Below are positions 14,613 through 23,416 of a stretch of 50,848 nucleotides of DNA, piece after piece. Every line of letters starts with the position of its first letter. Position 1 is the first letter of the stretch. The stretch spans positions 1-50,848 of the forward strand of contig JAEEZO010000028.1 of NCBI GenBank assembly GCA_016291895.1, given 5' to 3'. This DNA is from Caryophanales bacterium (GTDB lineage Bacteria > Bacillota_I > Bacilli_A > RF39 > UBA660). The notes under the pieces were generated by a model that was not told the origin of the DNA, did not search any database, and saw only the letters and a list, made by a program, of their open reading frames with translations. The position numbers were made by a program, and so were the translations under genes.

Positions 14613-16268
14613 TTATAATTCTTGATTAATAATATTATGACTAATCTTTTTCTTACTCAATACATATAGTATATAACATAATAGTGATAAAACAACTATA
14701 TAAATAATCGCAAGTAATGAGAAAGAAAAATGATAGTTTTTGGCAATAGAACAACCTATAAATAATAATCCAAATAATAAAAGTGAATATCCCATCGCAA
14801 TAAATGAATTATAATTTTCTCTTAAAGAATCAATTTCATCTTCCCATATTAATTTAGGCATCAATGAATCAATTAATAAACCTATTAAAGATACAATTGA
14901 TACACATAATACCATTATTATGGTATATAACAAAATCTTAATTAAAGATAATTTAATAAGAATAAAGAATGGTATTGAAAAGAATAATATTCCAATAATG
15001 GAAATACTAAATGATACTAAAAACTTCTCTCTCCATTGCAATCCATATTTCATTGGAATATATTTTATAAAATGAAAGTTTTTACCTTCTCTTGAGAATG
15101 ATGATGATGCAATGGAATTAAATGTTGGTACAAAGATTGATACTCCAAGTACAAATAATAACATTCTAATAAAGAAAGTTGAGTTTTGTAATTCTACAGC
15201 GTTTTTCATAAATGTAATAGTATAACTAGGTAGGGCTATTCTAAACATTAATAATAAAACAATTGGCCACACAATATTTATGATAATACTATTAACAAAA
15301 AATACTGGAGATCTAAATAATATTTTTAAATCTTTTAAATAATAACTTAATAATGGACTTCTAACTTTGAAGGCATCATTATTATTTATTTTTTTATTTT
15401 TAATATCTTTACCAAGAATACCTGATACTCCATCATAATATGTATATCTTGCTACTAAAAGCATTATAATAAATGATAATAAACTAAATCCAATAGAAAT
15501 AATAATATGTATTATTGAACCTTGATCAAGTCCTAGTGAGAAATAATGAATTGATGGGAAGATATATTTCATTGTACTAATAAATGTTTGATCTCCTGTT
15601 GCAAAATCTTCCAAGAATACTTCAAAATTAAATGTTGATAATTTATAAAGAGTAAGACCTACTAAAAAGATTAATAACATTAAAAAGAAGAAACCAATTC
15701 TTTTAATTGTCTTTGTACTCATAAAGTTTTTTAAAACGTTTATGGCAAGTAATAAAATAATTGTACAATAAACCATTGGCATCATCGGAATAAAAATAAT
15801 TCCTATAAGTGATAACAACATATATGTAATTGGTAATCTAAGAGAAAAGATATATGCTATTACAGCAAGTATTAAAAAAACAAATACTAAGATATTTTCA
15901 ATTACATAACAACTAGTAAACTTTGATGCCACAATCTCTTCTGGTTTAACAGGTAAAGGTAATATATTTTCAATATCATCACTATAAAACAATTTATTTA
16001 AAAGTGAATTAAAGCCAAAAATAAGTAAAAATACTGACATGACATATAATAGGGCTTCCAAGCCTTTTTGCGCAAAACCAATGTCATTTAATTTTTTCAT
16101 TGTAGAAAAAACAAAGAACGTATAAAGTAAGAAAAAAGGAATAACTAAAAAGATAATTATAAAGGCAAAAATAAAGATATATAAAAGAACATTTTTCTTA
16201 CTTCTATTTGATTTATTCATTTTTAAAGAACGAATAAACATTTTAGTTAAAGATAAGAAATTTGTCAT
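14613..16268 (-). CDS. ABC exporter permease
   Basis: 551 residues with about twelve hydrophobic segments, starting after a basic N-terminus (MTNFLSLTKMFIRSLKMNKS). No nucleotide-binding domain. A cytosolic-looking block ENILPLPVKPEEIVASKF (about 98-116) follows the second pair of helices, as in large ABC-2-like exporters of Firmicutes. Substrate unknown. The start overlaps the ATPase stop (ATGA), with GGAGG just upstream inside the ATPase gene, so the two subunits are translationally coupled. Confidence 0.82.
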   Translation of the reverse strand: MTNFLSLTKMFIRSLKMNKSNRSKKNVLLYIFIFAFIIIFLVIPFFLLYTFFVFSTMKKLNDIGFAQKGLEALLYVMSVFLLIFGFNSLLNKLFYSDDIENILPLPVKPEEIVASKFTSCYVIENILVFVFLILAVIAYIFSLRLPITYMLLSLIGIIFIPMMPMVYCTIILLLAINVLKNFMSTKTIKRIGFFFLMLLIFLVGLTLYKLSTFNFEVFLEDFATGDQTFISTMKYIFPSIHYFSLGLDQGSIIHIIISIGFSLLSFIIMLLVARYTYYDGVSGILGKDIKNKKINNNDAFKVRSPLLSYYLKDLKILFRSPVFFVNSIIINIVWPIVLLLMFRIALPSYTITFMKNAVELQNSTFFIRMLLFVLGVSIFVPTFNSIASSSFSREGKNFHFIKYIPMKYGLQWREKFLVSFSISIIGILFFSIPFFILIKLSLIKILLYTIIMVLCVSIVSLIGLLIDSLMPKLIWEDEIDSLRENYNSFIAMGYSLLLFGLLFIGCSIAKNYHFSFSLLAIIYIVVLSLLCYILYVLSKKKISHNIINQEL

Positions 16269-16984
16269 TTTTGAACAACCTCCATAAATAATTTATCTAA
16301 GTCATTCTTTTTATATTTTTTCTTTAAGTCATCAAGAGTTCCAAAATATTTAATTTTTCCTTTATCAATAATGGCAATTCGATCACATAATTTTTCTGCT
16401 ATTTCAAGAACGTGTGTTGAAAAGAAAACTGTATTATTCTTCTTAGCATGCTCTCTCATCATTTCTTTAAGGAGAATCGAACTTTCAGGATCTAAACCAA
16501 TTAATGGTTCATCCAAAATCCATACTTTAGGATTGTGTACTAAAGCTCCCATTACCATTGTCTTTTGTCTTGTACCATGTGAATAACCTTGCATTTGTTT
16601 ATCAAGAACATCAGATAAACTAAACATCTCACTTAATTCTTTAATTCTTTTCTCTCTTTCACCTTTAGGTACAGAGTAAACATCTGATAATAAATTAAAA
16701 TATTCTAAACCCGTAAGTCTTAAAAAGATATCCGGACTATCGGCAATATAACCAATCATTTGTTTAGCTTCCATTGGTTCTTTAACGATATCATATCCAT
16801 CAATAGTAATTTTTCCTGTATCTGGTTTTAAAATACCTGTCATCATTTTAATTAAAGTTGTTTTTCCAGCTCCATTTAAACCAATAAAACCAATAATCTC
16901 TCCATCAGGTAATTCTAAACTAATATCATCTATTACCTTTTCTTCTTTTCCAAATGATTTTGATACATGTTCTATTTTTATCAT
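16265..16984 (-). CDS. ABC exporter ATP-binding protein
   Basis: 239 residues. Walker A GLNGAGKT (35-42), Q-loop region near 75, a degenerate signature SHGTRQK (135-141; consensus LSGGQ), Walker B VWILDEP (154-160) and an H-loop FFSTHVLE at about 189. The SHGTRQK signature is common in exporters of the bacteriocin/antibiotic-efflux type. It pairs with the permease that follows. The start follows AAGGAG. First gene of the ABC - C26 operon. Confidence 0.9.
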   Translation of the reverse strand: MIKIEHVSKSFGKEEKVIDDISLELPDGEIIGFIGLNGAGKTTLIKMMTGILKPDTGKITIDGYDIVKEPMEAKQMIGYIADSPDIFLRLTGLEYFNLLSDVYSVPKGEREKRIKELSEMFSLSDVLDKQMQGYSHGTRQKTMVMGALVHNPKVWILDEPLIGLDPESSILLKEMMREHAKKNNTVFFSTHVLEIAEKLCDRIAIIDKGKIKYFGTLDDLKKKYKKNDLDKLFMEVVQK

Positions 16985-17002
16985 AATAATCTCCTTATTA
17001 TC

Positions 17003-17011
17003 ATTATAACA
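17003..17011 (-). promoter_or_regulatory. Extended -10 promoter of the ABC exporter operon
   Basis: Minus-strand TGTTATAAT about 19 nt upstream of the ATPase start; no convincing -35. Confidence 0.5.
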
Positions 17012-17056
17012 TAGACATATTTGTTATTATAAGATTTCACACATTTTTAAAATAAA

Positions 17057-17077
17057 AGATTGCTTTTTAGGCAATCT
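17057..17077 (-). terminator. Hairpin at the end of the zinc-ribbon gene
   Basis: Seven-bp stem AGATTGC/GCAATCT (17057-17063, 17071-17077) overlapping the stop codon, with a T-rich tract beyond it on the minus strand. Confidence 0.55.
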
Positions 17078-17660
17078 CTTCTACTTTAATTTCATTAATG
17101 TAACCATCATTATCATAGTTAGTTGATACTTCATACTTTTCATTATCTTTTAATGTATGTTTAATATTAATAATTTTATCTTCATCTATTGTTTTTTCAT
17201 CTTTATAAATTAATGATACTTTTCTTTCATTTACTTTATTACTATTAACGATAACATCTAAAAAGATCTTAATTTCTGAACCATACTTAGTTCCTGATAC
17301 GAAAGCAAATTGTGTATTAAATGTAGTTTTATTATATTCTTCTTTACTCTTATTACTTCGCTCTTCCATTTGTTTTCTACTTTCTTCTTGACGATTTATA
17401 GAACTTCTTACAATTGTAAAGAAAAATACTAAAACACCAATAAAAATTACAACAAAAATAATCATTGCAACTTTTGATATTTTACGATTCCTTTCAAAAC
17501 CAAATTTAATAACATCTTTCATGTTATCATCCATTTTAATATTAATGTCAACACTTTCATTTAATTTATACTTTGAACCACAATGTTCACATACTGCATA
17601 TTCATTATCTTTTTCAACTTTTAATTCCGCACCACATGAAGTACATTTCATTTTTTTCAT
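17067..17660 (-). CDS. Zinc-ribbon single-pass membrane protein
   Basis: 197 residues. An N-terminal zinc ribbon (C6, C9, C24, C27) should lie in the cytosol. A helix at about 62-82 is followed by a charged Glu/Lys stretch that may form a coiled coil (88-110) and then a beta-rich outer domain of about 85 residues with no recognised family. The same plan recurs in three genes between 42.5 and 50.6 kb. It is the last gene of the operon starting at 19331. It lies 13 nt after the previous gene. Confidence 0.7.
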   Translation of the reverse strand: MKKMKCTSCGAELKVEKDNEYAVCEHCGSKYKLNESVDINIKMDDNMKDVIKFGFERNRKISKVAMIIFVVIFIGVLVFFFTIVRSSINRQEESRKQMEERSNKSKEEYNKTTFNTQFAFVSGTKYGSEIKIFLDVIVNSNKVNERKVSLIYKDEKTIDEDKIINIKHTLKDNEKYEVSTNYDNDGYINEIKVEEIA

Positions 17661-17673
17661 ATTTTTCTCCTAC

Positions 17674-18282
17674 CTAAATCATTCTTGAATCATATTGATT
17701 CATTTCTTCAGAATTACAATAACCAATATATGCATAAGTTCCATTTAACTTTGATGGATTAAAACCATATATTGTCATTCGTGAATGTCCTTCTATTATA
17801 ACATATTTTTTATCATTACATGTTAATAAAATTATTGGTGGAAACATCTTTTTACCTAATAAATTAACTCCATCTAAAATAGGTTTATTAGATACTTCAT
17901 ATATTTCAATACCATTTTTAATATTCTTAACTGCTTCTAAGGGACTTCCTGTATTATTAGATAATTCATTCCAATAATCATAATTAATATAATAAATATT
18001 ATTAACATCATTACTAGATAATTCACAATATTTCCATTTAACATTTTTAGGAAAGTTATTAAATAATTCACTATCTGGATATCCTCTAAATAATTTCAAT
18101 ATTTCAAATCTTTTTTTATTTTCATCACCATTAAAGATATCTCCGTTATCAATAATATTTCGATCAATACCTAGATCACTTAAAACATCGAATAATTCAT
18201 TATTGAATCTTACTGAATCCATCTCTCCTTTTAAAAATTCTAGAATCATTTCTTCTTCACTAGCATCTCTTATTACTTTCAT
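17674..18282 (-). CDS. Conserved hypothetical protein with a ParB/Srx-like GHSR motif
   Basis: 202 residues, soluble. The segment KKYVIIEGHSRMTIYGF (about 164-180) resembles the GH(T/S/N)R motif of ParB/sulfiredoxin-fold proteins, which bind or hydrolyse nucleotides. The rest I cannot assign. The start forms a TAATG overlap with the trpF stop and follows GAGGAGATATA, so the pair is translationally coupled. Function unknown; the ParB-like assignment rests on one motif. Confidence 0.6.
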   Translation of the reverse strand: MKVIRDASEEEMILEFLKGEMDSVRFNNELFDVLSDLGIDRNIIDNGDIFNGDENKKRFEILKLFRGYPDSELFNNFPKNVKWKYCELSSNDVNNIYYINYDYWNELSNNTGSPLEAVKNIKNGIEIYEVSNKPILDGVNLLGKKMFPPIILLTCNDKKYVIIEGHSRMTIYGFNPSKLNGTYAYIGYCNSEEMNQYDSRMI

Positions 18283-18929
18283 TATATCTCCTCTTTGGCA
18301 TTATAAATAAAATCTCTTACTTTATCTTTAACACCTTTATCATTCTTGCAACCACTATTAACATCAACACCATATGGTCTTGCAAGTTTAATGGCTTCTT
18401 TTACATTATTTGGATTTAAACCACCTGCTAAAAAAGTTGGTTTATTAAGTATACTTATTAATTTCCTACTTTTATTCCAATCATGAGTTAATCCTGTACC
18501 ACCAACTTGATTTGTTTTCAAATTAAAACTATCAAGTAAATAGAAATCGACATATTTCATTTTTTGATAATCAGTGCATATCTTACCATCACTTGATACA
18601 TGGATTAATCTTACTAGTTTAACATTTGGTAATTCTTTTCTAATTAGTTTAACTTCATCTTCAGATATATCCGAATGTAATTGAATAGTATTATTACCAA
18701 TAAACTTTGTTAATTCTATAATTTCTTTAGCATTAGTTAAATGTGTTACTAAAGAAACATCACATTTACCTTTAGCAAAAGTAGCTATTTCACGAGCTTT
18801 AAATTTATCAACAAAATCATCACTTGTATGTTCTTGTCCCACAAGTATTCCTATAACATCTGCTCCAGCATCAATAGACATTTTAGCATCTTCAACACTT
18901 CTATTAGCACATATTTTTACTTTGATCAT
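18282..18929 (-). CDS. trpF: Phosphoribosylanthranilate isomerase (TrpF family)
   Basis: 215 residues, a TIM barrel of the TrpF family. The catalytic pair is in place: Cys7 in VKICANR and Asp133 in YLLDSFN, followed by the GGTG phosphate loop (143-146) and FLAGGLNPNNV. It normally converts N-(5-phosphoribosyl)-anthranilate to CdRP in tryptophan synthesis. No other trp gene is in the window; the neighbours are a rhodanese lipoprotein and unknown genes. So either trp genes are scattered or this copy has another role. The first residues KICANRS differ from the usual KICGLT/N. Confidence 0.85.
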   Translation of the reverse strand: MIKVKICANRSVEDAKMSIDAGADVIGILVGQEHTSDDFVDKFKAREIATFAKGKCDVSLVTHLTNAKEIIELTKFIGNNTIQLHSDISEDEVKLIRKELPNVKLVRLIHVSSDGKICTDYQKMKYVDFYLLDSFNLKTNQVGGTGLTHDWNKSRKLISILNKPTFLAGGLNPNNVKEAIKLARPYGVDVNSGCKNDKGVKDKVRDFIYNAKEEI

Positions 18930-18938
18930 TATATCTCC

Positions 18939-19331
18939 TTAATCCATACAATTATCGATACTTCCAAGATCATAAATATTTTTATACCCAGCTTCTATTA
19001 AAGTATTAGCTGCTTTACTACTTCTTGCCCCACTCCTACAATAGACAATAATGTCTTTTTCTAAATCATCTACAACATCTTTTATCTTATCACCTATTAC
19101 AGTATAAGAAATATTAATAGCATTATCTAAATGCTCACTATCATATTCATCAAGTTCACGAACATCGATTAAAATAGCGCCTTCTTTAACTAATTTTTTC
19201 ATCTCATTACAAGATACTTTAGTAATAGATATTTTATTACTATTATCCTTTATCATTTCTTTTTTATCTTCATTATCTTTACAACCAACAACTAAAAACA
19301 AGAAACACATTAATACTATTATTTTTTTCAT
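18939..19331 (-). CDS. Rhodanese-domain lipoprotein
   Basis: 130 residues. A lipoprotein signal peptide with lipobox LVVGC puts the acylated Cys at 17. A single rhodanese domain follows (about 38-128) with DVRELDEYDSEHL and the active-site loop CRSGARSS, Cys98 being the sulfur-accepting residue. It is expected to sit on the outer face of the membrane and take part in sulfur transfer or thiol chemistry. First gene of an operon with trpF, 9 nt downstream. Start follows GAGGAG. Confidence 0.88.
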   Translation of the reverse strand: MKKIIVLMCFLFLVVGCKDNEDKKEMIKDNSNKISITKVSCNEMKKLVKEGAILIDVRELDEYDSEHLDNAINISYTVIGDKIKDVVDDLEKDIIVYCRSGARSSKAANTLIEAGYKNIYDLGSIDNCMD

Positions 19332-19348
19332 AATAACTCCTCAAAATA

Positions 19349-19357
19349 ATTGTATCA
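19349..19357 (-). promoter_or_regulatory. Extended -10 promoter of the rhodanese-trpF operon
   Basis: Minus-strand TGATACAAT, identical to the extended -10 of the transglutaminase-like gene at 995-1003. Confidence 0.5.
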
Positions 19358-19367
19358 TAATAAAACT

Positions 19368-19395
19368 AAAAAGGATAAATCACTTTATCCTTTTT
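19368..19395 (-). terminator. Terminator of the HD-domain gene
   Basis: Twelve-bp stem (arms 19368-19379 and 19384-19395, loop TCAC) overlapping the stop codon at 19385. Confidence 0.8.
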
Positions 19396-19924
19396 TCATT
19401 AATATTTTATTTTTAGTTTCTTCTATATATCTTTTTCTTTTTTCCAATCTATCAGGATGATGAGCAAGAGCATCGCATTTTTGAATACCAAATAATTTTA
19501 AACTTAATTCATAATTATTATCTAATTGTTCATCTGTAATAGGATCATCATGATGAAGAATTAAATAACATATATAATTTATATAATCGTCATTATAACC
19601 TAATCTTTTTAAGATAACACGAGATATCTCTTCGGATTTTTTAGGATGATTCCAAAAATGTCTACATTGTCTTATTTCATCTTCTTGATAAGAATGAGGT
19701 TTTCCAATATCATGTAGTAATAAACATAACCTTGTATCAAAATCTTTTTCTGATAAACTTAAAGCTAAAAGCGTATGATTCCAAACATCTAAATGATGAT
19801 TAGGATTATTATGAGGAAAATTAAACATACTTTTAATCTCTGGAATAATTTGTACTAAATAATCAATATTTTGATTTATTGATTCCACAACATCATCCGC
19901 TAATAAAATGCTTTCTAAATCCAT
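19385..19924 (-). CDS. HD-domain phosphohydrolase
   Basis: 179 residues from ATG 19924; the frame is open to a TTG at 19936 but GGAGG sits between them. HD motif residues: His50 in VWNHTLL, His71-Asp72 in LLLHDIGKP, His93 in FWNHPKKSEEI and a later HHDDP. The layout is like the HD domain attached to CCA-adding tRNA nucleotidyltransferases, here stand-alone. It probably hydrolyses phosphate esters of nucleotides; the substrate is unknown. It is 25 nt downstream of the metallopeptidase gene and probably in the same operon. Confidence 0.82.
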   Translation of the reverse strand: MDLESILLADDVVESINQNIDYLVQIIPEIKSMFNFPHNNPNHHLDVWNHTLLALSLSEKDFDTRLCLLLHDIGKPHSYQEDEIRQCRHFWNHPKKSEEISRVILKRLGYNDDYINYICYLILHHDDPITDEQLDNNYELSLKLFGIQKCDALAHHPDRLEKRKRYIEETKNKILMKKG

Positions 19925-19949
19925 AATATCCTCCAAAAGATATTTGTTA

Positions 19950-21542
19950 TTATAACATATTATTCATCTTTCGCCAATTCTCTAATGCATCTAGTTTTTC
20001 TTCTAATGTTTGAAGATATACTCTTTTATCACTATCTTCTTCCATTACAACTACATATAATTGATTATTTTCATTAGTACAAACACTAGCTATACCATTT
20101 GTAGTTGCATATAGTTTTTCATTAACATCATATGTGCTGGCCATATATTCTTCATATGATACCATTTTAGTTGTATTTTCATCAATTTGTTGCCATAGAT
20201 AAACGTATCCTTTATTGATAGCTTCTTTTAGTGACATATTTCTTACAGTAAGTGGGGTATAATAAGAGCCTTCTTTTTTAATTTTTCTTTCATTAAAATA
20301 ATAACGAGTTAAAGTAGTAGATGTTTTCAATAAAGTTATTGCAATATCATCGCTAGTACTAATTCCATATTTATTTTCATATACTTTATCAAGAAGTCTA
20401 TCTAATGAATCAAATTTCTTTTGAACTTCTTCTTCATTATAACCAATATCTCCTCTATTAGGTCTTGATAAATCATTTAGGAAAACTTGATATTCTTTGT
20501 CTGTTAAATATGGTCTAATAGCTTTACTAATATAATCAAAATTACCACCAATAACATAATATAAAATTGGTTCAGGTCCAATTATTTCCATCAATTTCTT
20601 TGTTAAATAAACTTCTTGGGGATATGATGTTAAAGATGAATCTTCAAAATATTCATATGATAATATTTCCGCTGTTGCTTCCGTTAATACATTATAATTT
20701 ATAGCACATTGACACAAATGAATAAATTCATGAGAAATAATATTTTTAAATAATTTATCCGTCAAACAATTTTCTGCTATATATAAACTATTAGGGTCAA
20801 CCATAGGTCTATAATAACCATTTCGATATTTTTCAGGTTTAAAAGTTTTTATACTAATATCATTAAATTTTGTACTATATTCAAATTTAGAATAATTACT
20901 ACTATTAACATATTTTACAATATCTTCTAAGAAATCTTTATTTGCTAAAAACAATTGATCTTCCGTTTCTAAGTATTCTGATGAACGTATTTTCTTAATT
21001 AAATCATTAACTTCAATATCTTTACTTCCTGTTACTATACTAAGAATAGGAATTGGTCCTAAATCATTAATTATTTTAGGATTACTTACAACATAAAGAG
21101 AATTAGCAATTAAGACTACCATGATGACGTACATTAAACCATGGCATGTAGCATGCACTACTTTTCCACCTAACCTAAAAATCTTTTCTTTAAAAGAAAG
21201 ATGTTCTTCTTTTCGCCATCCATTATCTGTTAAACCAATATTTTCTACTTTATATACTTCTCCATCTTCACCATTATTTAGGAAGAACATAATATAACTT
21301 TCAACACCATTTAAAAAATAATGTTTAAATCCTGTTTTATTATCAAGAACTACTTTATATTCTCCTTCATTAGGTAATACTTTTTGATCTTTAGATAAGA
21401 TAAATTCTTTAAAGATATTAAGATCTTCTTTTTTTAGAGATTCTATTTTTCCATCATGATAAAAAGAACATCCCTTAAGAACTTTATCTTGAATATCAAT
21501 AATTATATTTCTATTTTCATCTTCAATTGAGATTCTTTCCAT
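19950..21542 (-). CDS. Membrane-bound HExxH metallopeptidase-like protein
   Basis: 530 residues. The N-terminal 125 residues are hydrophilic and beta-rich, then one or two hydrophobic segments (about 130-165) precede the catalytic region. HEFIH (271-275) followed by Glu288 in the LTEATAEIL block gives a gluzincin-like zinc site. The late region contains YLWQQIDENTTKMVSYEEY. No specific peptidase family recognised. Substrate and topology are uncertain: with one crossing the catalytic part is extracellular. Confidence 0.72.
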   Translation of the reverse strand: MERISIEDENRNIIIDIQDKVLKGCSFYHDGKIESLKKEDLNIFKEFILSKDQKVLPNEGEYKVVLDNKTGFKHYFLNGVESYIMFFLNNGEDGEVYKVENIGLTDNGWRKEEHLSFKEKIFRLGGKVVHATCHGLMYVIMVVLIANSLYVVSNPKIINDLGPIPILSIVTGSKDIEVNDLIKKIRSSEYLETEDQLFLANKDFLEDIVKYVNSSNYSKFEYSTKFNDISIKTFKPEKYRNGYYRPMVDPNSLYIAENCLTDKLFKNIISHEFIHLCQCAINYNVLTEATAEILSYEYFEDSSLTSYPQEVYLTKKLMEIIGPEPILYYVIGGNFDYISKAIRPYLTDKEYQVFLNDLSRPNRGDIGYNEEEVQKKFDSLDRLLDKVYENKYGISTSDDIAITLLKTSTTLTRYYFNERKIKKEGSYYTPLTVRNMSLKEAINKGYVYLWQQIDENTTKMVSYEEYMASTYDVNEKLYATTNGIASVCTNENNQLYVVVMEEDSDKRVYLQTLEEKLDALENWRKMNNML

Positions 21543-21575
21543 AAGTACTCCTATGATATCTATAATAAATATAAC

Positions 21576-21604
21576 ATAAAAAAGAGACTATTATAAGTCT
21601 CTTT
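21576..21604 (-). terminator. Terminator of the HIT-Nudix-HAD operon
   Basis: Nine-bp stem AAAGAGACT/AGTCTCTTT (21581-21589, 21596-21604) with T residues beyond it on the minus strand, just after the HAD gene. Confidence 0.7.
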
Positions 21605-21607
21605 ATT

Positions 21608-22261
21608 TTATAAACTGTATAAATCATGTATTATTTTGTATTTACTATCGTTAACTACTCTTTCGCGATCCATTAATAAGACATCAAAACCTTTTTCTTT
21701 AGCTGCATCTAAATTAATTTCAGTATCATCAATAAATAGGGCTTCTCCTTTTTTAATATTAAAATCTTTAATAGGATAATCAAAGAATACTTTTTCTCTT
21801 TTTAAAGCTTCATAGACTGATGAAATATAAACTTTTTCAAAATAATGATCTAACTTATATTCTTTTAAATAATTATTTACACATGGCCAATTATCTGTTA
21901 ATAATATTAATTTATATTTTTCTTTTAATTTATCAAGTTCATCATAAATAGAGTCATATAAACTATATTTAGTATGATTATAAGTGCGATCATAAGCAAG
22001 TGGCTTTGCAAGTTCTATATCAAAATTTAATTCTTTTAAAATATTACCATAAAACCTTATAAACATATCATATTCTTCTTCTAAGGTAATTAGTTTTTCA
22101 GATAATAAATAACTATATTTTTTTCTTATTTCATTAAACTTTTCTATATCAATTTTACTTACATCAATTAATTCATGAAACTTTGGTGTTATATCCCAAT
22201 CACCTGTTGTTGGGGCAACTAAAACTTTACCGAAATCTAGGACAAGATATTTATATTTCAT
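21608..22261 (-). CDS. HAD-superfamily hydrolase
   Basis: 217 residues. Motif I LVLDFGKVL (Asp9 the nucleophile, with Gly in place of the second Asp as in YihX-type members), motif II LILLTDNWP, a Lys in the KREK region, and motif III FIDDTEINLDAAKEKGF. A helical cap lies between motifs I and II, which is subfamily IA. It is probably a small-molecule phosphatase; the substrate is not evident. Last gene of a HIT-Nudix-HAD operon, 8 nt after the Nudix gene, with AGGAGTAAG before its ATG. Confidence 0.85.
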   Translation of the reverse strand: MKYKYLVLDFGKVLVAPTTGDWDITPKFHELIDVSKIDIEKFNEIRKKYSYLLSEKLITLEEEYDMFIRFYGNILKELNFDIELAKPLAYDRTYNHTKYSLYDSIYDELDKLKEKYKLILLTDNWPCVNNYLKEYKLDHYFEKVYISSVYEALKREKVFFDYPIKDFNIKKGEALFIDDTEINLDAAKEKGFDVLLMDRERVVNDSKYKIIHDLYSL

Positions 22262-22269
22262 TCTTACTC

Positions 22270-22824
22270 CTAATTATTTGTTAACTTTTTTATTAACTTT
22301 TTATGAACAGGTCTTACCCAATCAACCATTGTTTCATCAGTTGCTTCACTAAATGGTATCCATTTAACGCCTTTTGATTCATCTTCGCGAAAGACAAGAG
22401 GTATTGTATCATCAGCTTCCATTAAATAAATACAATCAAAATGAATATGAGCTGATACATATTTACCACGTTTAATATGACCTTTTACAGGAGCTGATTG
22501 AATTCCATAAATATTTTCATCTAATACTTTTACATCAAGTCCTGTTTCTTCTTTTACTTCACGAACAGCAACTTCAAGTAAGTTTTCAATACCATCAGCA
22601 TGTCCTCCAGGATAAATCCATCCATCATTTATAATGTGATAAACAACAACCATTTCCGTACGATCTTTATTAACAACAAAAGCTGATGCCGAAAAATGTC
22701 CAAAAGTATTCTCTCTTGTTAAGACATCATCAAAGGTATTAATAAAGGCTAACATTTGTTCTTTATCTCTTTCCTCTTGTTCATCAAATGGTTCATAATT
22801 TTCAATTTGTTCTTTTAAATTCAT
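22270..22824 (-). CDS. Nudix hydrolase
   Basis: 184 residues. The full Nudix box is present: Gly74, Glu80, then REVKEETG (88-95), matching Gx5Ex7REUxEExGU. These enzymes cleave nucleoside diphosphates linked to another group. The substrate cannot be read from sequence. Its start overlaps the HIT stop as TAATG, so the two are translationally coupled. The context (HIT, Nudix, HAD) suggests nucleotide turnover or sanitation. Confidence 0.9.
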   Translation of the reverse strand: MNLKEQIENYEPFDEQEERDKEQMLAFINTFDDVLTRENTFGHFSASAFVVNKDRTEMVVVYHIINDGWIYPGGHADGIENLLEVAVREVKEETGLDVKVLDENIYGIQSAPVKGHIKRGKYVSAHIHFDCIYLMEADDTIPLVFREDESKGVKWIPFSEATDETMVDWVRPVHKKLIKKLTNN

Positions 22825-23336
22825 TAATTTCCCTCCTTAATTTTATTTCTTAAAAGATTTATTTTTTCATAATCATTAATATATTCTTTTCTTTCTTTAA
22901 CAAAATTCTTTGATCCTCTTTCTTCATAATCATAACGAGGTATTAACTGTAAATGAAAATGATTCATTGGTCCATCACACATTGTGCATAAATATACACT
23001 TTCACATCCATAAACATTTTTTATAATATTCATAACTTTTTTAGCAAGAATAAATATTTTATTACAAGTAATATCATCTATTTCCATCATGTCTTTAAAA
23101 TGCTTTTTAGTACTAATTGCTGTATGTCCAATACTTCTTGGATTAAAAACTAAAAAGACTTCAAATAATTCATCTTCATAAATCATTCTATCAGTGTTAT
23201 CACCATATAAAATATGATCATTTTCTTTATCAAAACATGTTGGACAAATACCAGCATCTGTTAACTCTTTAGCTCCTATTTTTTTATCTTTAACAAGTTC
23301 TATTATTTGTTCTTTGTTTAACTCACTTATATTCAT
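22824..23336 (-). CDS. HIT-like protein with HxHxQ active site and Cys pairs
   Basis: 170 residues. The active-site strand NHFHLQLIPR gives His126 and His128, but Gln130 replaces the third His of the HIT triad. HxHxQ is the arrangement of the galactose-1-phosphate uridylyltransferase branch, which transfers nucleotides instead of only hydrolysing them. CPTC (31-34) and CTMC (117-120) could form a structural zinc site. No galactose genes are nearby. It is the first gene of the HIT-Nudix-HAD operon, with AAAGGTG before the ATG. Confidence 0.8.
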   Translation of the reverse strand: MNISELNKEQIIELVKDKKIGAKELTDAGICPTCFDKENDHILYGDNTDRMIYEDELFEVFLVFNPRSIGHTAISTKKHFKDMMEIDDITCNKIFILAKKVMNIIKNVYGCESVYLCTMCDGPMNHFHLQLIPRYDYEERGSKNFVKERKEYINDYEKINLLRNKIKEGN

Positions 23337-23363
23337 AAAACACCTTTAATCAATACACTTCGT

Positions 23364-23372
23364 ATTATAACA
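23364..23372 (-). promoter_or_regulatory. Extended -10 promoter of the HIT-Nudix-HAD operon
   Basis: Minus-strand TGTTATAAT about 28 nt upstream of the HIT start; no clear -35. Confidence 0.5.
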
Positions 23373-23390
23373 AATATGATTAAACAAAAA

Positions 23391-23416
23391 AAGGTTATTA
23401 ACACATTAATAACCTT
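23391..23416 (-). terminator. Terminator of the phosphodiesterase-like gene
   Basis: Eleven-bp stem AAGGTTATTAA/TTAATAACCTT (23391-23401, 23406-23416), loop CACA, followed by a T run on the minus strand. Confidence 0.8.
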
